This document shows positions 1 to 11,715 of a stretch of DNA of 64,000 bases, piece by piece. Below the pieces are notes generated by a model that made no database searches, had not been told where the DNA came from, and worked only from the letters and a program-made list of their open reading frames with translations. The translations under genes were made by a program, and so were the position numbers. The number at the start of each line of letters is the position of its first letter. Positions within the stretch are counted from its first letter, which is position 1. Origin of the DNA: Bathymodiolus brooksi (Eukaryota > Mollusca > Bivalvia > Mytilida > Modiolidae); contig OY804588.1 in the NCBI GenBank assembly GCA_963680875.1, positions 77,462,829 through 77,526,828 on the forward strand. The letters are read 5' to 3'.

Positions 1-655
1 ATGATGCAATATCCGATAACCGATCGATACTCTGAAATGATGCAATATCCGATAACCGCTCGATACTCTAAAATGATGGAATATCCGATAACCATTCAAT
101 AATTTGAAATGATGCAATATCCGATAACCACTCGATACTCTGAAATGATGCAAAATCCGATAAAAACTTGATATTCCGAAATGATGCAATATTGGATAAT
201 CACTCAATACTCGGAAATATGCAATACCCGATAACTACTCGATACTCTGAAATGATGCAATATCCGATATCAATTCGATACTCAGAAATGATGCAATATT
301 AGATAATCACTCAATACTCTGAAATGATGCAATGTCACATAACCGCTCGATATTATGAAATGATGCAATATCCGATAGCTACTCGATACTTTAAAATACT
401 CTGTTCAACAGAATATGAAGCTTGTGACTCGTTCGCTCCGTTCCCGCGACAACAAACTTCATATTCTGTCTCGGCAGGCTGATATTTTCAGCAACAAATA
501 ATTCATATCTAGAAAACATATACATACTCTGAAATGATGTAATATCAGATAACCACTCGATACTCTGAAATGATGTAATATCCGATAACAACCAATTACT
601 CTGAAATGATGCAATATCAGATAACCACTCAATACTCTGAAATGATGTATTCAGT
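1..655. repeat. 36-bp satellite array, copy 1
   Basis: Tandem 36-bp units with the core gaaatgatgcaatatccgat followed by aaccactcgatactct, about 15 diverged copies, starting at or before the window edge. The array is interrupted at about 398-520 by unrelated sequence holding a palindrome. The same satellite recurs at 24.2 kb, in the same position relative to a TRIM-like sequence. Because 36 is a multiple of three, reading frames stay open through it, but nothing suggests real coding. Confidence 0.93.
408..469. repeat. 62-bp palindrome inserted in the satellite
   Basis: Arms of 18 bases (acagaatatgaagcttgt at 408-425 and its near-perfect complement at 452-469, 17 of 18 matching) flank a GC-richer 26-base loop. 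It breaks the 36-bp periodicity, so it looks inserted rather than derived from the satellite. The copy at 24.2 kb lacks it. It could be a small foldback element. Confidence 0.7.
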
Positions 656-983
656 GATTAGCCTTTAGGGTTCCAGAAACCACCCAATATCGTTGTTTCA
701 CAGGTGTGTCCAATATCTAATGCTCTCCGAGCTGCCCTCCCCAACACTTTTAGTTGCCAAAATATACAATTGTTGAAAATGACAATAAACACACATAAAA
801 CAATTTTATTTCTAAGCTACTTTCAATAATTCATGTTTTTCGTTGATACTTTTGATCTTGTACATTTATGATTCCATTTCATTTTCATCTAGTCCATGAT
901 GAATCCACAAGAAAAATAAATGAAATTAAATAGCATCCAATAGAAGACATCAAATTACAGTATTAATTTATAAGAAATCTTAC

Positions 984-984
<1 letters not shown>
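656..984. other. 3' flank of the TRIM-like gene; no gene seen
   Basis: AT-rich sequence with no coding potential. It closely matches 24,625-24,960, the equivalent flank of the TRIM pseudogene, so it belongs to the duplicated block. Confidence 0.7.
805..810 (-). terminator. candidate polyadenylation signal for the TRIM-like gene
   Basis: Plus-strand tttatt is AATAAA on the gene strand, about 310 bases downstream of the stop codon. The hexamer is common in DNA this AT-rich, so it is only a candidate. The corresponding sequence is kept at about 24,760 beside the pseudogene. Confidence 0.3.

Positions 985-1024
<40 letters not shown>
985..1024. repeat. (ATTG)n microsatellite, short allele
   Basis: About ten tandem ATTG units just downstream of the TRIM-like gene. 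The duplicate locus has about 60 such units plus a block of CTTG units at 24,966-25,330. Confidence 0.95.
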
Positions 1025-1120
1025 ACATGTATATCTACTTAATTTATGCTCATCAACATCCCACGCAAATACCAACCAATGGCATCATCGATTCAATTGT
1101 GTGTCTGCTGGGAAAAGTAT

Positions 1121-2827
1121 TCACATAAACAGTTCTTTATAGCATGGTTGCATTGAAACGTCGTAAAGGACGGCCATTTCATCTCGCTTTGTACATAGAA
1201 GTAGCTGTTGTTTCTTTGTATTCATGAAAATACCATTTACATTAAAAAGTCCGTCCGACTGCTGCAGAAGCTGTCTGTATCTCGTTCCATCTTTTGTTAC
1301 AATAAAAACTGGATCGCTAACTCTTTCTGTTATATATATATTTCCATATTCATCGATTGTCATCGACGGATAATTATCAAATTTATCCATTGGTAATATG
1401 AGTTCCCACATATTTCTTCCTTCTAGATCACAACACCTTAACACGTTGCTTCCAACTTCGACATAACATATATTTGACATAAGGAAGACAAGAGCTGTGC
1501 AGGCTAATGGAATGGTTTTGATAAGTATTCCTTCATCATCAAATATCTGAATACCAAATCCTTGGACTGATACAGCGAATCGGTTAGCTACATGATCGAT
1601 TCCATAGCATTCCCCAACTGTATTGAAACTTTTAGCAACATTATCGGGAAATAAATTCAGAAATAGTACTTTTTTAGCCTTGGTTAGAGTAACTGCTACA
1701 ACTGTTTCATTAATAACTACAAGATCAAACGGGTTTGATTCAACTTTAATATATCGCAAGAAATTACCGTTAGCATCAAACAAGATCAGCCTGCTATTTT
1801 CAGAGAAGTCAGTAAACAGCATGGAACCGCTATGTACAACTACACAATTAGTTACCATTGTAGAAGTATCTGTGAAGGACATTTCCCTCCTCTTTTCAAG
1901 TTTTACATCATCAATATCTATGGAGTTTGGTTGTTTCGATTCTATTTTCTTCACAGACTGCCCATGACTACCACAACCGATATCCAGTGGTTTTGTCTCA
2001 CATTCGATGTCACCGATACATTCTATTGAAATCAATTTCTCGAGCTGTTCGCTTGCTATAAACCGTAATGTCATATTATCTAACACGCCCTTTTCTAGAA
2101 TTGTAGATAAGCGATTTTCTTCCTTTGATACCATACTTTCAAGTTCTTTCAAAAATAAAAATATTTGCAAATTTGATGCACTTTCCTTTATCTTAGCAAT
2201 GGTTTCTCTCAGATTTTGAGCTGTTTTCAGGTTTTCTTTGAGTTTTGTAATGGCATCGTTGGTTTTTGTCTCGTACTCCGTCTTTCTGTCGTCGATTTTG
2301 TTCTCGATCTTTTTAAACTGTTCCCCTATGGTTTTTTCTATTCTTTCCCGCATGCCTTGAAGATCTTTCTTTATGTTCGTTGTCTGATCTTCGACGAGAG
2401 GCATTGAGCTTTCTTTATTTTCAATGATTGTTCCTGTTTTTGAAATGAGCCCACTCAGTTCTTCTTCAATACTACGCATAGCACCGGAAGATTTTACGTC
2501 ACCAATGACGTCATCCAACGAAACGGTATTGCTACAGCTTTTATGAATACCAGTAGTACTACATTTAATGCAGCAAGATTCTTGATGATCAGAGCAGTAC
2601 ACTTCAAACTTCCGGTCATGTTCCAAACATGTTTCTCGAATATCTTGTGCAATTTTTGGTAACTTTCTAAGATTTTCATATGGAATCATTTCATGAGACC
2701 TCGAAACTTTTAGAGCTGTGTGATGTTTTTTGCAATCAGAACACAGACCTTCCTTACAGACTAGACACCAAACTAAAGCATCGCGATCCATATCTCTAAA
2801 ACTACATGGTCCACACTTTAAAGTCAT
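1121..2827 (-). CDS. RING-less TRIM-like protein (two B-boxes, coiled coil, NHL-type propeller)
   Basis: Uninterrupted 568-residue frame in one coding exon. The N-terminus is a B-box-1-like zinc motif (C5, C8, C21, C24, C29, C32 and H35/H36, in CLVCKEGLCSDCKKHH). B-box 2 follows at about 67-98 (C67, H70, C78, H81, C86, C89, H95, C98). Residues about 105-260 are rich in E, K and heptad-like patterns and should form a coiled coil. Residues about 300-568 contain repeated 'lilFDanGnflryIkv'-type blades, as in NHL or six-bladed propellers of TRIM2/3/56/71-like proteins. No RING precedes the B-boxes, as in many bivalve TRIM-like paralogues, so ligase activity cannot be assumed. The start ATG lies 4 nt after a splice acceptor, implying a 5' UTR intron. 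Family members act in ubiquitin signalling or antiviral defence; a specific role is not inferable. A broken paralogue lies at 25.3-26.8 kb. Confidence 0.88.
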   Translation of the reverse strand: MTLKCGPCSFRDMDRDALVWCLVCKEGLCSDCKKHHTALKVSRSHEMIPYENLRKLPKIAQDIRETCLEHDRKFEVYCSDHQESCCIKCSTTGIHKSCSNTVSLDDVIGDVKSSGAMRSIEEELSGLISKTGTIIENKESSMPLVEDQTTNIKKDLQGMRERIEKTIGEQFKKIENKIDDRKTEYETKTNDAITKLKENLKTAQNLRETIAKIKESASNLQIFLFLKELESMVSKEENRLSTILEKGVLDNMTLRFIASEQLEKLISIECIGDIECETKPLDIGCGSHGQSVKKIESKQPNSIDIDDVKLEKRREMSFTDTSTMVTNCVVVHSGSMLFTDFSENSRLILFDANGNFLRYIKVESNPFDLVVINETVVAVTLTKAKKVLFLNLFPDNVAKSFNTVGECYGIDHVANRFAVSVQGFGIQIFDDEGILIKTIPLACTALVFLMSNICYVEVGSNVLRCCDLEGRNMWELILPMDKFDNYPSMTIDEYGNIYITERVSDPVFIVTKDGTRYRQLLQQSDGLFNVNGIFMNTKKQQLLLCTKRDEMAVLYDVSMQPCYKELFM

Positions 2828-2850
2828 CTTCCTGTAAAAATAGACAAATA
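2828..2850 (-). promoter_or_regulatory. splice acceptor immediately upstream of the TRIM start codon
   Basis: On the gene strand a pyrimidine-rich tract ends in TTTTTACAG, followed by GAAG and then ATG. The cut would fall between 2832 and 2831. The pseudogene keeps the same arrangement (ATTTACAG then G and ATG at 26,824-26,840). A first non-coding exon should therefore lie at higher coordinates; it was not identified. Confidence 0.65.
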
Positions 2851-5590
2851 TACACTAGTGCTGCTTTGTTATTATGTGCATTGGCCCGCATCGGTGGTGT
2901 AATGAATATTCTAATATGGTGTGTTACTTTCGCTTTGTAAACAAAACTATTCTCTAAATAGCACAATTATTTTTATGACATGTGTCATGTCCTATTGGTG
3001 TTTTCTAGTGTATTTCACTATTTGATCGCGTAAACGAGCAATTAATGTAATGAAAATAGAAATTAATCATGTTTTCTTTAAATCTTAATGGAATATTTGT
3101 CTTTACTATGTTTAAAAAGTCATATTTTGTTAAATGGGACAGTCCACAACAAACGGAGTATACGCTGTTCCGTTAACTTCGTAACATCCCTTGAAAAAGC
3201 ACATGTTGTTGCGTCATCATCTGCTCCGTTTACAAACAACATACAGGACAGTGATGAATACAAACCTAAATTTCTCGAATTGTTTCTTGACATCATATAA
3301 TTTTTCCCCGAAAATATACTTTTAGACTTTGACGTTTGCAATTTATCGTCTTCCGGTGACCTAGTTTATAAGGAACGCTGGTGACATTGACAAAAGATGG
3401 TTATTTTACGAATTTGGTGAGCATTTTACTTGTTTAAGTAACTAAATGCAAAATGCCATCAAATTGGAAAATATCAGTAATTTAATTGCACCACCGTCTA
3501 GTTATTCATGCAAAGGGGTTAATGTTTGTTACGAATCGTGGTTTTTAGAGTTGCCGGTCGAGGGATAAAACAAAATAATAACAAGCTGCTGTGATCCATG
3601 TAGGAGAACAACTGTAAACATGGCATCGTGTTATCGGTTTTCGTGCTATTATCGATTTTCAGATATAGCGATTGACAGTGTTAACCCTTCATTCATATGA
3701 GGATTGGAATTTTCAGAAAATGGCTAGTTAAATATTTCTTTGTACATAAGATTGTTTTTAAAGCCATTCTTGTATTTTAATATATTCTCGATTATCTGGC
3801 AATTTTTGTTGTCAGTAAAATGGCGTCATCTGTTTTCATGTGAAGTAAACACAAGGCCGATATACGGGATGGAAACGAATATATAATTCGGAAATGGCTG
3901 GTTTTAAAATTTCATGGTTCTGGCCATCTACCAAATCATACTACATCTAAATAAAATAACAGAATGTTTGAAAATTACCACTTTCAAAATTGTGTTTACT
4001 TTTGATGTTTTTTTCAGTGCTGAAGCCACAATGCACTACAAAGTGACATGTATTTTATATAAGAAACAGGCACATTTCAGTCAGCTCTTTTGTTTACAAG
4101 TACGATCAGTGACCCCATGACAGTTACATGACAGGAAGAGCTGGTATCTGAGAGGCAGACGACATAGTTAAATTTTATATAACCCTTCTGGATTTTTTTC
4201 CAGCTACTTTATAAAGAAGTAAATTTTTAGCATTACAAAAAGTATGGTTCAATAGGTAGGTTCACTGTTCTTGGTACTTACGTCTTTAAATGCAAACTTT
4301 AGCATATTTTACATATGTCACGCTGTAGTCTTGTTTATGTTCCATAAATAGAAACCGGAAGACACGTCAAAAATAATGCATGCGCTGTGGAATTCAAAAT
4401 AAAATGGATAAAACGAAAACAGATGACGCAGGAAAACACATACCGTGATGAAGGTTGGTGGATTTTACTATTACATATGGATTTCCAATTTCCATTACTG
4501 ACTTTCACTTAAGAATATAGGTTAGATTTTTCCTACTAGAATCAAACGAATTCATGAAAGCCATAGTTTGTATCCTCTCGTCCGTTAAAATCGGTCAAAA
4601 CCTGAAATCGGTCACTATTTTGGAATGCAGTGTCACGTGAGTTCAGATGTCGATGACGTCATTTATCCTGCAAACTACGTCCAGAAATAGATAATGGATG
4701 TACTTTCACTTTGATCAAGACAACAATGAGATTTAAACAGATAAGAAAATATATCTATAGGTTTTAGTGCCAAAATGGTGCCATTTCACTACTAACATTT
4801 TGACTTAATAATCAAAGTCAAATATTTCCAGAAAAACACAGTCTGCAATGGATAATTTGCATATCCTGTGTTTGTTTACATTCCACTGCGCATCTTGACC
4901 TATATTTACAACACAATTAGGCAACGGAAATTGCATTGTTTTCGTTTTGATATTCAGTAATTCCTTAGACAATTTTCAGATTTTTAGCGGGAATATTTGT
5001 GAGTAATATATATGATTTAATATAAATTACATGGAATTTAATGGATAAAATTGTACATGAAAACAGAGATATTATCTGCTAAAAACAAGTGACAGCAAAT
5101 ACAATTTAATGAAAAAAAGGGGAAATATAGAAAAAGCAAATTAAAAAATATTGTAAAATACAATCTCCTAGGCCTATTTGTGTTCCACGTGACTATTTTA
5201 TGGTTAACCGATTTCAGGTAACGTGACATGGGCGCCAATACAAAACATATTCAAGCAAAAAAGGTCAGCGAGCTGACATTTCTTCATCAAATTAAGCGAT
5301 GCTTAGGTATTTTATTTGGCTTAAGTGCCCAAGTAAACATGGCATTTATCTTTGGGATAAATACCAATTTGAATGAGAATCATAAGGAAATGTCTTAACT
5401 GACCGATTTACGGTCAAATGTGGAAATAACGTTTTAAAATGGGTAACATTATTTTCGGGTTTTCTTAGTCATTACTGTTTATTGTAAAATACGACATTTT
5501 CATTCGGGGAGGGAATCGGACTGCCAAATTCTTGCGTATCCATAAGTCCGCATTGATTTACAACGTTACTGTAAAAGCCCTATTAGAATC
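2851..5590. other. gene-free region upstream of the TRIM-like gene
   Basis: No convincing coding sequence. It may contain the TRIM promoter and first exon. At 2,886-2,903 there is a short match to the head of the tRNA-derived SINE seen at 22,600 (gcatcggtggtgtaatg). From about 3,350 the sequence is shared in pieces with 12,600-12,790 and 15,365-15,610. Confidence 0.6.
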
Positions 5591-5592
5591 GA

Positions 5593-5937
5593 ATAATTCT
5601 CCTATATATGTCATGTTATATGCTATTTTTTACATGGCTAGGCATTATGTTAATATGAGCATGACACAGGACATGGGAGAATTATTTATAAAGCATTATC
5701 GCCTCCAGTGCGGTACCCCCGATAGATTGTAGACCCGTTCAAGCCCCGGTCGTGTCAAACCAAAGGCTGTGAAATTAGTAGTTATTGCTTCTCTACTAAG
5801 AACGCAGCATTAAGGAGTCAGAACAAAACTGATTGGCTTAAAATCAGGATAATGTGTCCGCATTGTGCAACATATTTTCCTTGCTTATCCTTTTTAGCAT
5901 TATTTGGGTCCGTGTCCACACGAACTACGTCTTATAG
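5593..5937 (+). mobile_element. copy-1-specific insertion containing a tRNA-derived SINE remnant
   Basis: Copy 2 reads directly from attagaat to gacagattcaatat at about 15,770, so about 345 bases here are extra. From about 5,697 the sequence resembles the SINE at 22,600: a degenerate B box (gttcaagccccgg), then 'aaaccaaaggctgtgaaatt', 'gcttctctactaag' and a terminal 'aatgtgtccgcattg'. The 5' part of the insertion is unidentified. Confidence 0.65.
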
Positions 5938-6317
5938 ACAGATTCAATATAATTAAGATTTTTTAACCACATTGTTTTTAACATATGTATTTTTGAAAGG
6001 AAAAAAAAACAACATTTGGTGGGTTGATTGCGTTCTTAAACAGTAGGGGCATGTTCAGTGTTGGAGTGCCTGTTAAATACCAACTTCCATAGTTGCCATG
6101 ATCATGATGAAGACGATTGCTGATTTGTTTAATAAAGGATTATGGATCGTCGTGGTCCAAATGGTGATTTAACTCCCTAAATCAGGTAATTATGTTGTAA
6201 ATTTTAAGATTTGTATTTTAAATATTCATATTCTGCCAATCCATGTTAAAGCTCACAATACAGTATATGGCTTCCATGAATTATTTCTTAATTCTCTCAA
6301 ACAACATGAATACGGCA

Positions 6318-6590
6318 CGGATTCGTTCAGTGGGGCGTACCCCCCACCCCCTTTTCCAAAAAAAAATACCAGAAAACATCAGATATAAAAACTATTCTAC
6401 ACAAACCGAAAAGCTTTTGGTGAATCAATTAGTGGGGTATGTTCAAATGATGAATATGCAGTATTTTGCACAGTTTACACCCAGAGCTTAGAACTGATGT
6501 TCTGAGCGGCTCCAGATACCGGTCTATGTTTTCGTATCCCTCCGGCCTCCCCCTCTAACTCAAAAACCTAGGATCCACCTCTATCAAACA
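6318..6590. repeat. old MITE-like repeat shared by both duplication copies
   Basis: The ends resemble 'ggcggat...' and 'ggatccacct...', like the MITE at 7,261 but far more decayed. It is also present at 16,157-16,445, so it was inserted before the duplication. Confidence 0.45.
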
Positions 6591-6807
6591 TATAATACTG
6601 TCTAGTCACTTGTCATAATTTCTGCCGCAAAAAAACATCCCAAAAATCATGAAGAAAACAAAAACAAAACAGAGAGCCGCGGTTCATAATATACAACGAG
6701 GACAAACTCCAGTGGGGTATCAACTATGCAAAAATTAAAAGTGAGCATAAATAAAGCATGCACGAACATTGATTAAAAATCACTATTATCAAAAGAAAAA
6801 AAAATAT

Positions 6808-7010
6808 TTGGGGTTGATGACGTTCTTAAAGAGGACGGGGGAGGGTTCAGTGTTCGAGTTATATATGACAACTTTTATATTTCCCATGACTATGAAGATG
6901 CCGTGTAACATTTGGGGTTGATGACTTCTTAAAGAGGACGGGGGAGGGTCCAGTGTTCGAGTTATATATGACAACTTTTATATTTCTCATGACTGAAGAT
7001 GCGTGTAAAA
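6808..7010. repeat. two-unit tandem duplication of about 100 bp
   Basis: The segment containing atttggggttgatgac, 'aaagaggacgggggagggt' and 'gagttatatatgacaac' occurs twice in a row with few differences. Copy 2 of the segmental duplication has a single, shortened unit near 16,665-16,725. Confidence 0.8.
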
Positions 7011-7260
7011 TTTGATGAATAAAGGATCGTGAATCGTCGCGGTATTAGGTGGATATTTAACTCCTTTATTTAAAACAAATCAAGTATTTATGGTGTAATC
7101 ATTGAAGGTAATGTGGACTGTTTCTTACCTGGTCTGTTATTCTAGAAACTGGTCGTATTCTCTTTCCTGTATTATAAGTGGGACAGGGGAGATAATCGAT
7201 GCACAACTTGTTTTATGAATTAACCTCATTTCAAACAATGAAACAAAGAATGATTTAACT

Positions 7261-7531
7261 CAGGAGCGGATTAAGGGGGGGGCGCACCCGGCGCGCGCCC
7301 TCCCTCCTAAAATTGGGGAAAATATGATTTTTGTTGGCGTAAAATCGTGATTTTTAACATGAAATACCCCAATAATTTCGCGCACCCCCCTAATATTGGA
7401 AAAATATGATTTTTTGGCGTAAAATCGTGATTTTTCACACGAAATACCCCAACAATTTTCGCACCTCCCTCCGCTGGTCGCAATTTTTTTAAGTGCGCCC
7501 CCCCTAACTTGAAATCCTGGATCCGCCCCTG
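7261..7531. mobile_element. 271-bp non-autonomous DNA transposon (MITE) with TAACT target duplication
   Basis: Terminal inverted repeats start CAGGAGCGGAT and end ATCCGCCCCTG. The element is flanked by TAACT on both sides (7,256-7,260 and 7,532-7,536). The paralogous site near 19,920 has no insert, confirming the borders. Inside are two diverged tandem units of about 73 bp containing 'ggcgtaaaatcgtgattttt'. The CAGG...CCTG ends recall hAT elements, but those make 8-bp duplications, so the superfamily is unsettled. Confidence 0.8.
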
Positions 7532-8059
7532 TAACTGTACTTTTTACTACTTAATAAGATCTGAAAAAGTTGGTTCCTAAATTTTATTTTATCTTATGCA
7601 TATATTTTAAAAATAAATCGTGTGTGTGAAAAAATCGATTAAATTATTCAATACACGTTACATTATATGTACTTGAACAACTGTCTGTTTATTAAAAGAA
7701 CCCTTTACAAAAATACAAATTAAATGTACGATATTTTTACATTGAAGCAAACACGGTTTTATTAATCGAATCTCTTTGTTAAGCAGCAATTGTTCATTTT
7801 GCCCCTCGTGACCGGATCCTTGATTAGAAATGTATGTACTCCTTTCGGTCTGGCACTGTGGTAGACATATATCACACTGTTGTCTGCTACCGACATGTAT
7901 GAATTAATATTTATTGATTGTTACTGTCTCTGGTGGCCCATCATTGGTATATGCAGGGCCTATGAGGGAGGGGGCTCGGAGAACCAATAAGGGGCATGTG
8001 AATCTCTAAAGGGCCCCATAGCCTTAGCCATAGACGTTCTTATTTTGAGCTATTTTCTC

Positions 8060-8092
8060 TCTTTTGGGGGGGGGGGGGTGGGGGGTTCAATT
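8060..8092. repeat. G-rich homopolymer tract
   Basis: A run of more than ten G followed by tggggggttc. Copy 2 has only a short G-rich remnant near 20,645. Length is likely to be unreliable in the assembly. Confidence 0.8.
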
Positions 8093-8489
8093 ATTTTTAG
8101 TTGAATTAGAAAAATAACTATGTACAATTCACTTAGACTTCTGAATTCTGGTTGTTGATCATCACTCACATTTGTTCATTGTGGTTTTATTGGACCTCAA
8201 TTGTAAAAGAAGTGTCAGCCTGTCGCGGGGCCCTAAAGCAGTCTTGTTCCGCCTTGCAAAATTTCTCTTGGAGGTCCTGGATACATGTATATAATAATAA
8301 ATATTCTATATTTAGTTTGCACAATGCGCAACTTTATCTTTATTGATTTAAATGTAGATTAATTTTTTTCAATTATATTCATATTTTTTCACTGCAGACT
8401 ATGGGATATGATCGGAAATCATACCTTGCAGCAGATCGCAAGCCACACAGCATGACATATGGAACGCTCATAAAAGGAGACTTAGGCGA

Positions 8490-8775
8490 CCTCTAAGCAA
8501 CATCGTAGTGCCGTCGTGGTCGTGATCATATGGCAGTTGGATTTACAATTACATATGCAATCAGTGCTTATCACCATTATAACGTTGGGAGTTCTAATCT
8601 CTATTAGGGCGAGGTGTACTCTATGTAACAATAAGTGATAAAACTCGTCAGTGACTTGCGGCAGGTCGGTGGTTTTCACCGGGTACTCTGGTTTGCTCCA
8701 CCAATAAAATTGATCGCCACGATATAGCTGAAATATGAGCTAATGCGCCGTTAAACACCATAACCAAGACAATTT
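8490..8775 (+). mobile_element. SINE-like element with gccacgatatagctg tail
   Basis: The 5' portion (gtggtcgtgatcatatggcagttggat) and 'gttgggagttctaatctct' resemble degenerate pol III A and B boxes. The 3' half carries 'acttgcggcaggtcggtggttt', 'ccaccaataaaattgatcgc' and 'gttaaacacca', a module found many times in this window in both orientations. Non-coding. Confidence 0.65.
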
Positions 8776-8864
8776 TAACAAACCCCATTCATCATATTAT
8801 TGTGAACCAATTAAGCCTAATGACAACCCTTAAACAAATCCCCAACCACCAATACCATTCTGAA

Positions 8865-9080
8865 CACCTGAGTTCAGCCCCAGTTTTTAGAGAGGTTTGT
8901 GTTGCTAAATCTTCTGTTTTCTTTGTAGTATTTTGTGGATCATTGTTCTTTTTCCTTTTGTCATTTTATTGTTTGTTCTTCCATTTACTGCTTCTTATTA
9001 CCCCTTTAGTATCTTCAATCTTTTGGGGCCTGATGAAAGTGGCGTTAAGAACCAATAGTTCATTCAAATTCTTCAATCTT
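8865..9080 (+). repeat. dispersed bivalve-type repeat (ggtatcttcaaactc family)
   Basis: Begins near 'cacctgagttcagccccagtttttag' and ends with 'cccctttagtatcttcaatctttt'. Other copies are at 23,455, 27,725, 41,185 and 57,245 (same orientation) and 35,476-35,790, 39,420-39,530 and 55,380-55,570 (reverse). Confidence 0.75.
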
Positions 9081-9329
9081 TTCATAACAACTGGTCACCT
9101 ATGAACATTCTAATCCGTTTGGAGTCACAGTTCAGCAGACCAATCAGCGAGGAGCTTACTAGATCTTTAGGTATCAAGACTTAACAATTCAAAGAGCTGT
9201 TGTCTGATTTGGCAATGTATTTAATTATCTTGCATATGATTGGACGGACAAAGATGAATGAAAGGTTACACGGTATGACCCCAAACAGGTGTTGTTAGAT
9301 GTAAGTGTACTGCCAATCACCAATGCTAC

Positions 9330-9785
9330 CCAATAAACCATATATCTGATCACATTACCATATATGCTATATATCTGACCACATTACCATATAGCCTATA
9401 TATCTGATCACATTTCCATATAGGCTACATATCTGATCACATTACCATATAGGTTATATTTACGAACACATTACCATATATGCTATATATCTGATCACAT
9501 TACCATGTATAGCATATATATCTGATCACATTACTATATAGGTCATATATCTGATCACGTTACCATATATGCTATATATCTGATCACATTACCATATATA
9601 GCATATATATCTGATCACATTACCATATAGGTCATATATCTGATCACGTTACCATTTATGCTATATATCTTATCACATTACCATATATGATATATATCTG
9701 ATCACATTTCCATATAGGCTACATATCTGATCACATTACCATATATGATATATATCTGATCACATTACCATAAACAGTATATACG
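9330..9785. repeat. 29-bp AT-rich satellite
   Basis: About 16 units of 29-31 bp with the core atatctgatcacattaccat. Each unit holds the palindrome TGATCA. It abuts the 68-bp satellite. Confidence 0.93.
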
Positions 9786-11715
9786 TGCATTCACCATGCA
9801 CACGATTCTACATTTTAAAACTAACATCCCCACCACACACACCTCAAATTGCGCACGATAATTCACCATGTTCACCATTCTACATTGGGAACTATCATTC
9901 CCCCACACACACACCTTAAATTACACACGTTTATTCACCATGATTACGATTCTACATTGGAAACTATCATCCCCCCACACATACACACACCTTATATTAC
10001 ACACGTTCATTCTCCATGTTTACGATTCTACATCTTGAACTATCACCCCCTCACACACCTTAGACTACACACGTTCATTCACCATGTTTACGATTCTACA
10101 TCTTGAACTATCACCCCCTCACACACCTTAAATTACACACGTTCATTCCCCATGTTTACCATTCTACATCTTGAACTATCACCCCCTCAAACACGTTAAA
10201 TTACACACGTTCATTCACCATGTTTACGATTCTACATCTTGAACTATCATTCCCTCAAACACCTTAAATTACAGACGTTCATTCACCATGTTTACGATTC
10301 TCCATCTTGAACTATCACCCTCTCAAACACCTTAGATTACAGACGTTCATTCTCCATGTTTACGATTCTACATCTTGAACTATCACCCCCTCAAATACCT
10401 TAAATTACAGACGTTCATTCACCATGTCTACAATTCTACATCTTAAACAACCACCCTCTCAAACACCTTAAATTACACACGTTCATTCATCATGCTTACT
10501 ATTCTACATCTTGAACTATCACCCCCTCAAACACCTTAAATTACACACGTTCATTCCACATGTTTACGATTCTACATCTTGAACTATCACCCCCTCAAAC
10601 ACCTTAAATTACACACGTTCATTCCCCATATTTACGATTCTACATCTTGAACTATCACCCCCTCAAACACCTTAAGCTACACACATTCATTCACCATGTT
10701 TACAATTCTACATCTTGAACTATCACCCCCTCAAACATCTTCAATTACACACGTTCATTCCCAATGTTTACGATTCTACATCTTGAACTATCACCCCCTC
10801 AAACACCTTAAATTACACACGTTCATTCACCATGTTTACGATTCTACATCTTGAACTATCCCCCCCTCAAACACCTTAAATTACAGACGTTCGTTCTCCA
10901 TGTTTACGATTCTACATCTTAAAACTATCACCCCTCAAACACCTTAAATTACACACGTTCATTCACCATGTTTACGATTCTACATCTTGAACTATCACCC
11001 CCTCAAACACCTTAAATTACAGACGTTCATTCTGCATGTTTACGATTCTACATCTTGAACTATCACCCCCTCAAACACCTTACATTACACACGTTCATTC
11101 CCCATATTTACGATTCTACATCTTGAACTATCACCCCCTCAAACACCTTAAGCTACACACGTTCATTCACCATGTTTACAATTCTACATCTTGAACTATC
11201 ACCCCCTCAAACACCTTCAATTACACACGTTCATTCACCATGTTTACGATTCTACATCTTGAACTATCACCCCCTTAAACACCTTAAATTACAGACGTTC
11301 ATTCTCCATGTTTACGATTCTACATCTTAAAACTATCACCCCCTTAAACACCTTAAATTACAGACGTTCATTCTCCATGTTTACGATTCTACATCTTAAA
11401 ACTATCACCCCTCAAACACCTTAAATTACACACGTTCATTCACCATGTTTACGATTCTACATCTTGAACTATCACCCCCTCAAACACCTTCAATTACACA
11501 CGTTCATTCACCATGTTTACGATTCTACATCTTGAACTATCACCCTCTCACACACCTTAAATTACACACGTTCATTCCCCATGTTTACGATTCTACATCT
11601 TGAACTATCACCCCCTCAAACACCTTCAATTACACACGTTTATTCACCATGTTTACGATTCTACAACTTAAACTATTACCACCCACCCCCAACCACACAC
11701 ACCTTAAATTACACA
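9786..11715. repeat. 68-bp satellite, expanded array
   Basis: About 28 tandem units. The consensus begins cacacgttcattcaccatgt, continues ttacgattctacatcttgaa and ends with a C-rich 'ctatcaccccctcaaacacc' plus ttaaatta. The first few units are longer (about 75 bp) and contain ccccacacacac tracts. The period is 68 (for example 10,816 to 10,884). Two degenerate units remain at 13,010-13,160 in a diverged local duplicate. Confidence 0.95.

Larger units (their letters stand above)
3350..8460. repeat. segmental duplication, copy 1
   Basis: Long stretches recur in the same order at 15,365-21,010: about 3,420-3,620 with 15,365-15,500, 5,430-5,590 with 15,620-15,775, 5,940-6,500 with 15,780-16,340, 6,540-7,250 with 16,380-17,270, and 7,540-8,460 with 19,920-21,010. 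Gaps between the blocks are copy-specific insertions and deletions. No gene is seen in either copy. Confidence 0.85.

Noticed and set aside
9849..10106. His/Thr-rich 85-codon frame
   Set aside because: Lies in the 68-bp satellite; no codon conservation between units.
9330..11715. Possible CRISPR-like array of regular repeats
   Set aside because: Units are contiguous without unique spacers, and the window is eukaryotic; these are satellites.
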